A DNA stretch of 64,000 nucleotides from an uncultured bacterium. Its GTDB lineage: Bacteria > Bacillota > Clostridia > Lachnospirales > Lachnospiraceae. The translations under genes and the position numbers were made by a program. The notes under the pieces were generated by a model that saw only the letters and a list, made by a program, of their open reading frames with translations, ran no database searches and had not been told where the DNA came from. Position 1 is the first letter of the stretch; the number at the start of each line of letters is the position of its first letter. Below, one piece after another: positions 46,968 to 56,866 of this stretch. Location of the stretch: the NCBI GenBank assembly GCA_947574055.1, contig CANPIC010000002.1:1-64000 (forward strand), read 5' to 3'.

Positions 46968-48495
46968 GGGAACGGAAAAAAACGAAAGCAGGCAGATCCA
47001 AAGCGGACAAGAGGCGGCAAAAGAGATTATAACAAAGAAGACAGCCGCACAAACCGCCGCTGCGGTCCTGTGGGCGTTGATGCTTGTTCTGCTGCCCGGG
47101 TTTCTTATGGCAGGGTGCGGCTATTATTACAGCATACCCGTGCAGGAACTGCTCCGCAATCTGGTTATGCTGGAGGCGGGGATATGCAATCTTGCATTTG
47201 CGTGGTTTTTTTGTGAACAAAACGGCACGCTGGATTATGACAACAGCTGCCATCGCGGGCGTTTTCTTTTGTTTTTCACCGCCGGGATGCTGCTGTGCTG
47301 TCTGCTCCCTTATTTCCCGCATCAGGCCTGGCCGCTGCTGCCCTTTGCGGTGGCATTGTCACTGGCAGGTAATGTGTTTCTTGGCCTGTTTGCCTATGGA
47401 ATTTTGGTCATGTCTGCCGTCTTTGTCGCGGGCAGTTCCGTAACTGTCTTTTTCCTTTATTTTATCTGCGGCGGCGTAGCGGCCTTGTTGTTTATGCGGC
47501 CGGAAGCGGCCCGCAGAACCGGGATTCCCGTGCTGACGACACTGCTTTATTTTTTTGCGGCGCAAACGGTATCTGCTGCCCTTTTTGACAGCGGTGGGCT
47601 GTCTGGTGAGACATTTGTCCTGCCGGGTATCAATCTGTTTGTGACAGCGCTGTTGCTGTTTTTGGTAGTTCGCAGTTTTCGCACTTCCTTCGGGAAACAA
47701 GCCGGAAATGAACAGATCATTCAATGCGATGGGGCCGGACAGCAGGCAGAGGAGGCGCAAGTGGAAGAGCAGGCAGAGGAGCCGCGTAATGATCCGGCTG
47801 TCTGGATTGAGGAGATGGAACGGCGCCAGCAAATGATCTGTCTGGAAGAGGAGGACGAAACACCCGGGGATGGCGGCGAAGAGCAGGCAGACATCGTTTC
47901 GGGCGGCGCGCAAAAGGCGGCGCGATATGCTGCGACAGTCCGGGAACTGACAATAACAGACGGCAGGGATGGGGAAAGGAATCTAAGGATGAGTTTTTAT
48001 GTGGAAAATGATACGGAAGTGGAATTTCCCTTTTCCGTGGAAGAGATTGTGGAAGTGATCACAAAGGAGATACTGACCAGCGAGGCCTGTCCCTATGAGA
48101 CACATGTCAATGTCCTGTTGACGGACAATGAAGGGATCAGACAGTACAACAGGGATTACCGGGAAATCGACCGCCCTACGGACGTGCTCTCTTTTCCCAA
48201 TCTGGATTTTGAGACCCCCGGTGATTTTTCCGAGGCGCAAAAGCACAAGGCGTTGTATTTCGATATGGACACCGGGAAACTGATGCTGGGAGATATTATC
48301 ATTTCTGTGGACAAGGTAAAAGAGCAGGCACAGGCTTTTGGCCATTCCGAAAAAAGGGAATTTGCTTTTCTTGTGGCCCATAGTATGCTACACTTATGTG
48401 GATATGACCATATGGAAAAAGAGGAGGCTGCCGTTATGAAGCAAAAACAGATAACGGCTCTGATCAAGATCGGCATTACAAGAGATTACAGATAG
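46951..48495 (+). CDS. ybeY: N-terminal multi-TM domain fused to YbeY endoribonuclease
   Basis: Single ORF: ~7 hydrophobic segments, acidic linker, then YbeY with DVLSFPNLDFE and HSMLHLCGYDH motif. Confidence 0.88.
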   Translation: METEDKGTEKNESRQIQSGQEAAKEIITKKTAAQTAAAVLWALMLVLLPGFLMAGCGYYYSIPVQELLRNLVMLEAGICNLAFAWFFCEQNGTLDYDNSCHRGRFLLFFTAGMLLCCLLPYFPHQAWPLLPFAVALSLAGNVFLGLFAYGILVMSAVFVAGSSVTVFFLYFICGGVAALLFMRPEAARRTGIPVLTTLLYFFAAQTVSAALFDSGGLSGETFVLPGINLFVTALLLFLVVRSFRTSFGKQAGNEQIIQCDGAGQQAEEAQVEEQAEEPRNDPAVWIEEMERRQQMICLEEEDETPGDGGEEQADIVSGGAQKAARYAATVRELTITDGRDGERNLRMSFYVENDTEVEFPFSVEEIVEVITKEILTSEACPYETHVNVLLTDNEGIRQYNRDYREIDRPTDVLSFPNLDFETPGDFSEAQKHKALYFDMDTGKLMLGDIIISVDKVKEQAQAFGHSEKREFAFLVAHSMLHLCGYDHMEKEEAAVMKQKQITALIKIGITRDYR

Positions 48496-48507
48496 GATTC
48501 GGTACTT

Positions 48508-50163
48508 ATGGATAAACGCAGAAACAGCAGAAAACAGAGGAATCTGATCGCGCAGGGAGGCATGATGGCAGGCATGACACTCCTTGTAAATGCCTGTCTT
48601 GTGCTGCGCCGGATTCCCCTGACCGTAATCTGGAGTGATGAAGGAAACGGTATTTACAGTGCTGCGTATGGGCTCTTTACCTTATGCTGGCTGCTCTGTT
48701 CCTACTGTCTGCCCATGACATTGCCCGGCCTGCTGCGGCCAGGCATCCGAAAAGGACACTACCGGGGAACGGGCCGTATGCTGCGCATTGCTTTTTTGTA
48801 TGCCGGGATTCTGGGAGGCGGCCTGGGGGCATTTTTATTTCTCGGTAGTGATTTGCTGACCCGCTATGTGTTGTCTGAACCGCTTGCCATGCTGCCGCTG
48901 ATGATTATGGCGCCGGCTCTGTTTTTTATGGCGCTTTGCGGCGTCTTTCGGGGATTCTTTCTCAGCAATGGAGCCGGCTTTCCGGTCATGATCTCCTGGC
49001 TGATCGAACAGGCAGCTGCCTTGGCCGGCGGTCTTGTGCTGACCCATATACAGAGAGACTATGGCATCATGGTGGGGGAACTTTTGCAAAATGATGCGTT
49101 TGAGAATGTATTTGCCGTCATGGGATTTGCCGGCGGGATTCTGGCCGGTGCATTGCTTTCGTTTTTGTTTTTGCTCTGTATCTATCTCTTGTCCCATGGA
49201 TACTACGGAAAGAAGGGGCGTAAGAGCACGGCAGAGCGGAAAGAGGGATTTCCGCGGATGCTGGGCCGGTTTCTGGTCACGCTGCTGCCTGTCTTTTTTT
49301 ATGGATTTTTGACAAGAGGATATGTCGCGGTACAACAGATCTGTTTCCGCCTGTTTGCGCAGGATAATATGGCAGCGGCAGCCATCACCAGACAGTGGGG
49401 CGTGTATGAGGGAAAGTATAAGGTATTTACCATGATTCCGCTTATCCTGGCCGCCGCCATGGGAATGACACTCTATGGCAGGGTATCTTCCCTGCGGCGC
49501 AAAGAGGAATGGGCCCATATCCGTGATCTGACACGGACTGCGCTGAAGGCGGCTATGGTTATTGTCATTCCGTTGTCCGTGATGGCAGGTACCCTGGCTG
49601 TTCCCATCCTGGAAGCCCTTTTTCCCGGGCAGGATACAAAGACCGGCTCGATGTTGCTTCTTTATGGCTTTGTGACGGCGATTTTCCTTTCCGCTGCCTG
49701 CCTGCTGGCGCAGGCACTGCTGGGACTGGAAGAGACATTGCTCGTTCTGTCATGCGGGGCCGGTGCTTTTGCCGTTCATGTGGTGTCCCTGTATGTTTTG
49801 CTTAAAATTCTGCTGCTTGATATATCCGGTGTACTCTATGCGGATATTATCTATGCTTTCTGCCTGCTGCTTCTGACAGGCAGCGCTGCCCGCAGGAAAT
49901 GCGGGTTCCGTTACAGCCTGCTGCGCAGTATGGCGGCGCCCCTGGCAGCATCCGGTGTGATGGGGGTTATCTTATACTTTCTGGCCAAAGCCCTGGCCGA
50001 AGTCGTGGCACCGGTCATCCTGGCGTCTGTTCTGGCAGTGGCAGGCGTGGTGATTTATACTATCCTTTTGCTGCTGCTGCGCGGTGTGTCAGAGAAAGAA
50101 CTAAGGCTCGCGCCCGGCGGCACTTTGCTCCTGGCAGCCGGGAAGGCGATGCGGATGCTGTAA
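48508..50163 (+). CDS. Polysaccharide biosynthesis/flippase protein, SpoVB-like
   Basis: MATE/MurJ-like multi-TM protein; GGMMAGMTLLVNACLVLRRIPLTVIWSDEGNGIYSAAYGLF. Confidence 0.8.
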   Translation: MDKRRNSRKQRNLIAQGGMMAGMTLLVNACLVLRRIPLTVIWSDEGNGIYSAAYGLFTLCWLLCSYCLPMTLPGLLRPGIRKGHYRGTGRMLRIAFLYAGILGGGLGAFLFLGSDLLTRYVLSEPLAMLPLMIMAPALFFMALCGVFRGFFLSNGAGFPVMISWLIEQAAALAGGLVLTHIQRDYGIMVGELLQNDAFENVFAVMGFAGGILAGALLSFLFLLCIYLLSHGYYGKKGRKSTAERKEGFPRMLGRFLVTLLPVFFYGFLTRGYVAVQQICFRLFAQDNMAAAAITRQWGVYEGKYKVFTMIPLILAAAMGMTLYGRVSSLRRKEEWAHIRDLTRTALKAAMVIVIPLSVMAGTLAVPILEALFPGQDTKTGSMLLLYGFVTAIFLSAACLLAQALLGLEETLLVLSCGAGAFAVHVVSLYVLLKILLLDISGVLYADIIYAFCLLLLTGSAARRKCGFRYSLLRSMAAPLAASGVMGVILYFLAKALAEVVAPVILASVLAVAGVVIYTILLLLLRGVSEKELRLAPGGTLLLAAGKAMRML

Positions 50164-50241
50164 AGACGGCAACAGAAAATACATGCGGGTGTAAGAATAA
50201 AAGTCAAAAATAAGCTGATACTAAGATAAAAGGAGTATGTC

Positions 50242-50907
50242 ATGAAATTTATCGGTAGAGTCAGCTTATTTTGTATCATAGGGCTGCTTGGCTTTGCGGC
50301 AGGTATCGCTTCTAATTCCGTATATATGCACCTGTTTTATCCAAACTGGGGGGAAAGCCGGGAATTTGAGCCTTATTCACAGGAATTTAAAGACGGCACG
50401 CTGCCCGGGGAAGAGGCGGATAGCGGCGACAGTCTGCTCACGGACAGCAGGAATCCGGATATTATTACCTGCGATACCGTATTTTCCATTGAGGAATATG
50501 ACAGGAATACGGACAGTACGGCCGAGCATGAGGAGGCGATTCCGGGCAAATATATCGGCATGGACCGGCCCGGATTCATCGACGCCATGGCGGCTTATGA
50601 ACTTTCTCCGCCGCTGGAAGAACAGCAGCGGGGGCTGATCTCTGTAGAAGTGTTGGCTTTTTCCGCAGAACGGGTACGGATACGGAAAAATTATCAGATG
50701 ATTGAAGAACCGGCGCAGGAACTCTTTTATCTGGTGGCAGAAAATCATTATATTACCGTATACCGGGAGGATATGCAGAGTGTCTATCTGTATACGGATA
50801 TCTGTGTGGAGAATCTGCCGGTCTATCTGCAGGAAGAGATCATACAGCGGAAACTGATCAGCGGGGAAAGCACCCTGTATCACTTTTTGGAATCTTATTC
50901 CAGTTAA
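50242..50907 (+). CDS. BofC C-terminal-domain-like membrane-anchored protein
   Basis: N-terminal TM; C-terminal VAENHYITVYREDMQSVYLYTDICVENLPVYLQEEI. Confidence 0.55.
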   Translation: MKFIGRVSLFCIIGLLGFAAGIASNSVYMHLFYPNWGESREFEPYSQEFKDGTLPGEEADSGDSLLTDSRNPDIITCDTVFSIEEYDRNTDSTAEHEEAIPGKYIGMDRPGFIDAMAAYELSPPLEEQQRGLISVEVLAFSAERVRIRKNYQMIEEPAQELFYLVAENHYITVYREDMQSVYLYTDICVENLPVYLQEEIIQRKLISGESTLYHFLESYSS

Positions 50908-50937
50908 GAGATGCAGACATAAGAGAAGGAAGCACAT

Positions 50938-52203
50938 ATGAAGATAGGAATCATCGGCGGCGGTGCGTCAGGCATGGCCGCCGCGATTACAGCCTCTTCC
51001 CTGGGGGCGGCTGTTACCATACTGGAAAAAAAGGAACGGGTGGGCAGCAAGATTCTGGCTACCGGCAACGGTAAGTGTAATCTCTCCAATCAGCAAATAG
51101 GGCCGGATTGTTATCATAGTGAAGACCCTTCCCTTATCGCTTCTATACTGGAACGGTTTTCCGTGCGGGAGGTACTGGATTTTTTTCAGGCCCTCGGTCT
51201 GATGGTGCGAGTGAGAAACGGGGGGTTTTATCCGGCCTGCGAGCAGGCGTCTGCAGTTTTGGATGTGCTGCGTTTTGCCCTGGCGCGCGGCGGGATTGCT
51301 GTGGAGACCGGTTGCCTGGCCGTTCATGCGGCCTGTCAGCAGGGAACGTTTTTGGTACATACGGAAGGGATGGCCGGGAAACGGGTTTTTTCCTTTGACA
51401 GACTGATCCTTGCCTGTGGAAGCAGTGCCGGACTGGGCACGAAGGAGGCAGATAACGGCCTGAAACTGGCGGGAGAGTTCTCCCTGAAGCGGATTCCTTT
51501 TTCCCCGGCGCTGGTACAGCTCTGTTGCCGGGAAACCTGCTGCCGGGCTATGGCCGGTGTGCGTTGTCAGGCAGAGGTGACACTGCGGGCGGCGGGAACG
51601 GACTACCGGGAGCAGGGAGAAGTGCAGATGACAGACTATGGCATTTCCGGGATACCGGTCTTTCAGATCAGCCGCCACGCCTCCGCTGCGCTGAAGCAGC
51701 AGCGGGAACTTGCCGTTTTTCTGGATTTTCTGCCCGGGATGGAAACCGGCAGCTGGCAGGAACTGCTAAAAGACAGAGTCAGAACGCTGGGGCAGGAATC
51801 GGCGGAGCGGTTTTTTACGGGCACGGTGCACAAAAAGATAATAGCCGTGATTCTCAAAGAATGTGGGATCTCTCCCGGTGAGATCATCAGGCATATACCA
51901 CAGGAAAAACTGACCGCCGCAGGGGAGAAGATAAAGCACTTTCCGCTTACCGTGACAGGAACGAATCCTTTTTCCAAAGCGCAGGTCTGTGCCGGCGGTG
52001 TGCGTCTGAGCGAGGTGACGGGCAATCTGGAGGCAAAAGGGTGTAAGGGCCTGTATATCACCGGCGAACTGCTGGATGCGGACGGCAGATGCGGCGGCTA
52101 CAATCTGCACTGGGCATGGGCTACCGGTGTACTGGCCGGCCGGGCAGCGGCTGAGGAAAGGCCGGCTCGTCAGGCAGGCCGGGAGCGGTTTCACCGCCCG
52201 TAA
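50938..52203 (+). CDS. HI0933/BaiN-type FAD-dependent oxidoreductase
   Basis: IIGGGASGMAAAITASSLG; GSKILATGNGKCNLSN; DADGRCGGYNLHWAWATG. Confidence 0.93.
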   Translation: MKIGIIGGGASGMAAAITASSLGAAVTILEKKERVGSKILATGNGKCNLSNQQIGPDCYHSEDPSLIASILERFSVREVLDFFQALGLMVRVRNGGFYPACEQASAVLDVLRFALARGGIAVETGCLAVHAACQQGTFLVHTEGMAGKRVFSFDRLILACGSSAGLGTKEADNGLKLAGEFSLKRIPFSPALVQLCCRETCCRAMAGVRCQAEVTLRAAGTDYREQGEVQMTDYGISGIPVFQISRHASAALKQQRELAVFLDFLPGMETGSWQELLKDRVRTLGQESAERFFTGTVHKKIIAVILKECGISPGEIIRHIPQEKLTAAGEKIKHFPLTVTGTNPFSKAQVCAGGVRLSEVTGNLEAKGCKGLYITGELLDADGRCGGYNLHWAWATGVLAGRAAAEERPARQAGRERFHRP

Positions 52204-52234
52204 TGATGCACAGAGAAGTGACGGAGAAAACACC

Positions 52235-53947
52235 ATGATAAGGATACAGCAGCTGACATTACAGACAGAACATACCAGAGGGGAACTGGAAGCGCGGATC
52301 AGGCGGGAACTGCGGATCGGGCCAGGGGAGTCTATTTCCTGGGAGATCAGAAGACGTTCCCTTGATGCAAGGAAGAAGCCGAAGCTGATGTTTAGCTATA
52401 CGATAGATGTCAGTGCAAGTGCCCGGCTGGAACGCAAAATATGTGACCGCGCCGATGGCAGGCGGGTGTCTCTGGTAAAAGAACAGGTGTATTCTTTTCC
52501 GGAGGCGGGCAATCATATACTGAATCATCCGCCGGTGATCATCGGAACCGGGCCGGCGGGCCTGTTCTGCGGCCTTATGCTGGCCAGATATGGATATCAG
52601 CCCATCCTTCTGGAACAGGGGATGGATGTGGACCGCCGGTGCAGAGATGTAGAGACATTCTGGAAGAGCGGACAGCTGCATCCATATTCCAATGTACAGT
52701 TCGGAGAAGGCGGTGCCGGTACCTTTTCCGATGGCAAACTCAATACGCTGGTCAGGGACAGCGAGGGACGCAACCGGGAAGTGCTGCGGCTCTTTGTGGA
52801 AGCGGGGGCGGATCCGTCTATCCTCTATGACAGCAAGCCTCATATCGGGACGGATAAACTGGTAGAGATCGTAAAAACGATCAGAAAACAGATCGAAGCC
52901 TGCGGCGGTGTCGTGCGGTTTGGAGCCAAAGTCACAGGGTTTGTGAGAGAACAAAACAAGATAACGGGCGTTATCATAAATGAAACGGAGCAGCTACCGT
53001 GTGAGGCGGCAGTGCTGGCGATCGGTCACAGTGCCAGAGATACCTTTCAGACTCTGTATGAGCAGAATCTGCAGATGGAAGCCAAGGAATTTGCCGTGGG
53101 CCTGCGCGTGGAGCATAGCCAGGAGGCTATTAATCTGTCTCAGTACGGAAAGGCCGACCCCGGCTCCCTGGGAGCCGCTTCTTATAAGGTGACGGCAAAA
53201 GCAGCAGATGGCAGAGGGGTATATTCTTTTTGCATGTGCCCTGGCGGCTATGTCGTCAATGCCTCTTCGGAGGAAGGGCATCTGGCAATTAACGGGATGA
53301 GTTACAGCGGCCGTTCCGGTACCCATGCCAACAGTGCCATTGTCGTAACGGTGAAAAAGAGTGACTTCCCCTCAGACCATCCTCTGGCCGGCATTGCCTT
53401 TCAGCGGCAGATAGAAGAAGCGGCCTGGCAGGCGGGAAACGGAAAGATTCCAGTGCAGAGGCTGGGAGATTTCCGGGATGTCTTTACCAGGCGGACAAAT
53501 AGCGGTGTCCGCGTCTCACGGACAGAGGATTGCAATATTTCCTGCAAAAGGACAGAAAGCAGCGATATAACAGCAGCGGGAAAGGCTGGCAGCCTCACAC
53601 CATCTGTCAAGGGGGCATATGTGGCAGCAGATCTCACGCAAATCCTGCCCGAAAAAATAACGACTGCTTTTTTAGAGGGGATGGAGCAGTTTTCCCGGAT
53701 GATAAAAGGCTTTGCTGACAGAGATACCCTGTTGTCGGCAGTGGAAAGCCGCACCTCATCGCCGGTGAGGATTCTGCGGGATGCGTCTTTCCAGAGCAGT
53801 CTGAGAGGGCTCTATCCCTGCGGCGAGGGAGCGGGCTATGCGGGGGGCATCACTTCCGCCGCTATGGACGGTATGCGCACTGCGGAAGCGATCCGCACAT
53901 GTTACAGGCCATTGGCTGAGAAGAAGGAGAGGAATATAGAAGCATGA
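52235..53947 (+). CDS. FAD-dependent oxidoreductase
   Basis: PPVIIGTGPAGLFCGLMLARYGYQPILLEQG; YPCGEGAGYAGGITSAAMDGMRTAEAI. Confidence 0.92.
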   Translation: MIRIQQLTLQTEHTRGELEARIRRELRIGPGESISWEIRRRSLDARKKPKLMFSYTIDVSASARLERKICDRADGRRVSLVKEQVYSFPEAGNHILNHPPVIIGTGPAGLFCGLMLARYGYQPILLEQGMDVDRRCRDVETFWKSGQLHPYSNVQFGEGGAGTFSDGKLNTLVRDSEGRNREVLRLFVEAGADPSILYDSKPHIGTDKLVEIVKTIRKQIEACGGVVRFGAKVTGFVREQNKITGVIINETEQLPCEAAVLAIGHSARDTFQTLYEQNLQMEAKEFAVGLRVEHSQEAINLSQYGKADPGSLGAASYKVTAKAADGRGVYSFCMCPGGYVVNASSEEGHLAINGMSYSGRSGTHANSAIVVTVKKSDFPSDHPLAGIAFQRQIEEAAWQAGNGKIPVQRLGDFRDVFTRRTNSGVRVSRTEDCNISCKRTESSDITAAGKAGSLTPSVKGAYVAADLTQILPEKITTAFLEGMEQFSRMIKGFADRDTLLSAVESRTSSPVRILRDASFQSSLRGLYPCGEGAGYAGGITSAAMDGMRTAEAIRTCYRPLAEKKERNIEA

Positions 53948-54807
53948 AAGAGAATATCAGAGCACGTCTGAAAGATAAAAAAAGGATTGTCGTCAAAATC
54001 GGCTCTTCTTCCTTGCAGCATCCGGAAACCGGGGATCTGGATTACATCCGTATGGAAGTGCTGATCCGGGAATTGTGTGATCTGCGCAACCAGGGAAAGG
54101 ATGTGGTGCTGGTCAGTTCCGGTGCCATTGCCGCCGGACGCAAAGCCGTACATATCAGGGATATCAACAAAGAGCACGGGGAAAATCATATAGCGGTCAA
54201 GCAGGCATGTGCCGCTATCGGACAGGCCAGGCTGATGATGACCTATCAGAAGATATTTGCGGAATACAATCAGGTGACGGCCCAGATCCTGATGACAAAG
54301 AATACCATTGTCGATCATCTCAACCGTTACAATGCGCACAATACCTTTTCCGAACTGCTGAAAATGGGTGTGATCCCCATTGTAAATGAAAATGATACCA
54401 TAGCCACATACGAGATTGAAATCGGCGATAACGATACCCTTTCCGCGGTAGTGGCGGCACTGATCGGTGCTGACCTGCTTATCCTGCTGTCCGATATCGA
54501 CGGCCTGTATACGGATGATCCGCGAAAAAACGAACAGGCACGGTTTATCGATACCGTGGAGCATATCGACGATGATCTGATGCGTATGGGCAAAGAGAGT
54601 ACCGGCAGCAGCGTAGGCACCGGCGGTATGAATACAAAACTGATCGCAGCCCGTATCGCCACGAGTATGGGGGCAGACATGGTGATTGCAGACAGCGAGG
54701 ATATCCGTATTATCCACCGCATTATGGATGGCCGCAACCTCGGTACTTTTTTCTGCGCGGACCGGAATGAAAAATTTGACCTGCTTGATTTTATTGCCGA
54801 TTATTAA
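53944..54807 (+). CDS. proB: Glutamate 5-kinase
   Basis: RIVVKIGSSSLQHPE; DVVLVSSGAIAAGRKAV; LLSDIDGLYTDDPR. Confidence 0.96.
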   Translation: MKENIRARLKDKKRIVVKIGSSSLQHPETGDLDYIRMEVLIRELCDLRNQGKDVVLVSSGAIAAGRKAVHIRDINKEHGENHIAVKQACAAIGQARLMMTYQKIFAEYNQVTAQILMTKNTIVDHLNRYNAHNTFSELLKMGVIPIVNENDTIATYEIEIGDNDTLSAVVAALIGADLLILLSDIDGLYTDDPRKNEQARFIDTVEHIDDDLMRMGKESTGSSVGTGGMNTKLIAARIATSMGADMVIADSEDIRIIHRIMDGRNLGTFFCADRNEKFDLLDFIADY

Positions 54808-54874
54808 AATAGATCTGTATGTTGGATTGGTCACAGATACGATGTCCGGCGGCCGGGACTTGGGAGGGATTTTT

Positions 54875-55435
54875 TTGCATAGGGATAAGAGAACACTGCG
54901 CAGGGAGGTGCTGGCAGTCAGGGATACACTTGCCGGGGAGATCCGGGCAGAGAAGAGTGCTTCTATCCGGAGCCGGTTACAGGCCCATCCGGCCTATTTA
55001 CAGGCAGATTGTGTGTTCTGCTATGCCAGTTATGGATCAGAAGTGGAGACACTCCCCTTTCTTGCACAATGCCGCAAGGATAAAAAGACGGTTTGCTGCC
55101 CCCGGGTCAGGGGCAAAGAGATGGAATTTTACCGGATCGACAGCCTTTCGGATCTGCAAGCCGGTTTTCACGGCATTCCGGAACCGCCGGCACGTGCCGG
55201 ATACCTGCACCGCCCCTGCAAGGGGACACTGATGGTGATGCCGGGCGTGGTTTTTGACAGAGACAGGCACCGCATCGGATACGGCGGCGGCTACTATGAC
55301 AGATATTTGCAGGAAGGGCAGGGGATTGCTACCATAGCCCTGGCGTTTTCCTGTCAGATCAGAGAAACGATTCCCGCCGATCCTCACGACATCCGGCCGC
55401 AAAGCATACTGACAGAAGATGAAACAATCATATGA
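54875..55435 (+). CDS. 5-formyltetrahydrofolate cyclo-ligase
   Basis: KGTLMVMPGVVFDRDRHRIGYGGGYYDRYL; likely TTG start with GGGAGG RBS (alternative ATG 54842). Confidence 0.9.
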   Translation: MHRDKRTLRREVLAVRDTLAGEIRAEKSASIRSRLQAHPAYLQADCVFCYASYGSEVETLPFLAQCRKDKKTVCCPRVRGKEMEFYRIDSLSDLQAGFHGIPEPPARAGYLHRPCKGTLMVMPGVVFDRDRHRIGYGGGYYDRYLQEGQGIATIALAFSCQIRETIPADPHDIRPQSILTEDETII

Positions 55436-55529
55436 CAGAAACATATAAAACGAAACGCTAGCAACCCGCAAAGCGCCCGAACGGGACACGGACCGGGGCT
55501 GTTGCGCAACTGGAATAGGAGCCAAAAAC

Positions 55530-56777
55530 ATGACAAATCTGGATGAAATGGGAAAAAAGGCGGTCACAGCCAAATACATAGTACAGACGCTGTCCGCGGA
55601 AGAAAAAAATGCGGCACTGTCTGCGGCGGCAGACGGACTTTTGGCAGATACGGCGGCAATTCTGGCCGCCAACGAAAAAGACATGCAGGCCGGTCGGGAG
55701 AACGGTATGCATGAGGGACTGCTGGACCGGCTGAAGCTGGACGGGGCCAGGATCGAAGCGATGGCCCTGGGGCTGCGGCAGGTTGCGGACCTGCCCGATC
55801 CGGTGGGTAAGGTTCTGGAAGCATGGGAGCGTCCAAACGGGCTGCGCCTGCAAAAAGTGTCTGTTCCGCTGGGGGTGATCGGTATCATCTATGAATCCCG
55901 TCCCAATGTAACAGCGGATGCCTTTGCACTTTGTTTTAAGGCAGGAAATGCGGCGATCCTCAAAGGGGGAAGCGATGCGATTCATTCCAATATGGCTATC
56001 GCAGCTTCTTTGCGCAAATCACTGAAAAAAAACGGGCTGCCGGAAGATGCGGTACAGCTGATAGAAGACACGGACCGGGAGACAACGGCCGCCTTTATGA
56101 AATGCAGGGAATATATAGATGTTCTGATCCCGCGTGGGAGCGCCGGGCTGATCCGTGCCACAGTGGAAAACAGTACCATCCCCATCATCGAAACGGGAAC
56201 CGGCAACTGCCATATTTTTATTGATGAAACTGCCGATCTGACTGATGCAGTCAATATTGTGGTCAACGCCAAAACCCAGCGTATCGGCGTATGCAATGCC
56301 TGTGAGTCGCTGGTAATCCATGAAAAGATAGCGGCTGCCTTCCTGCCGGCATTAAAGGAAGGCCTGGCACGGGTACATGAAGTGGAAATCCGGGGAGACC
56401 GGCAGGTGTGCCAGATCCTCCCGGAAGTAAAACATGCCGCAGAGGAGGATTATGGTACAGAGTATCTGGACTATATTCTGTCCGCGGTGACTGTAAAAAA
56501 TATAGAAGAAGCGATTGCCCATATCAATCGCTACAGCACCCATCATTCCGATGCCATCCTGACACAGGATAACAGCCATGCGCAGCGGTTTACACAGGCC
56601 ATTGATTCCGCCTGCGTCTATGTCAATGCCTCCACCCGCTTTACGGACGGTTTTGAGTTTGGGTTTGGTGCGGAAATCGGCATCAGTACACAGAAACTGC
56701 ATGCAAGAGGTCCGATGGGGCTGCCCCAGCTGACCACCTATAAATATATCGTGGAGGGAAACGGACAGGTGAGATAA
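55530..56777 (+). CDS. proA: Gamma-glutamyl phosphate reductase
   Basis: VPLGVIGIIYESRPNVTADAFALCFKAGNAAILKGG; QRIGVCNACESLVIH. Confidence 0.97.
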   Translation: MTNLDEMGKKAVTAKYIVQTLSAEEKNAALSAAADGLLADTAAILAANEKDMQAGRENGMHEGLLDRLKLDGARIEAMALGLRQVADLPDPVGKVLEAWERPNGLRLQKVSVPLGVIGIIYESRPNVTADAFALCFKAGNAAILKGGSDAIHSNMAIAASLRKSLKKNGLPEDAVQLIEDTDRETTAAFMKCREYIDVLIPRGSAGLIRATVENSTIPIIETGTGNCHIFIDETADLTDAVNIVVNAKTQRIGVCNACESLVIHEKIAAAFLPALKEGLARVHEVEIRGDRQVCQILPEVKHAAEEDYGTEYLDYILSAVTVKNIEEAIAHINRYSTHHSDAILTQDNSHAQRFTQAIDSACVYVNASTRFTDGFEFGFGAEIGISTQKLHARGPMGLPQLTTYKYIVEGNGQVR

Positions 56778-56866
56778 CTGTGAAAGCAAATAGTAGCCCT
56801 GCCGATTTTTGATGACGATGGAGCAGTTTTGCGTTATATGACAGAAAGGGAGAAAAGTCAAAAGAA

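Noticed and set aside
54686-54874. Upstream extension of the 5-formyltetrahydrofolate cyclo-ligase ORF
   Set aside because: It overlaps the end of proB in another frame; TTG 54875 (or ATG 54842) is a better start
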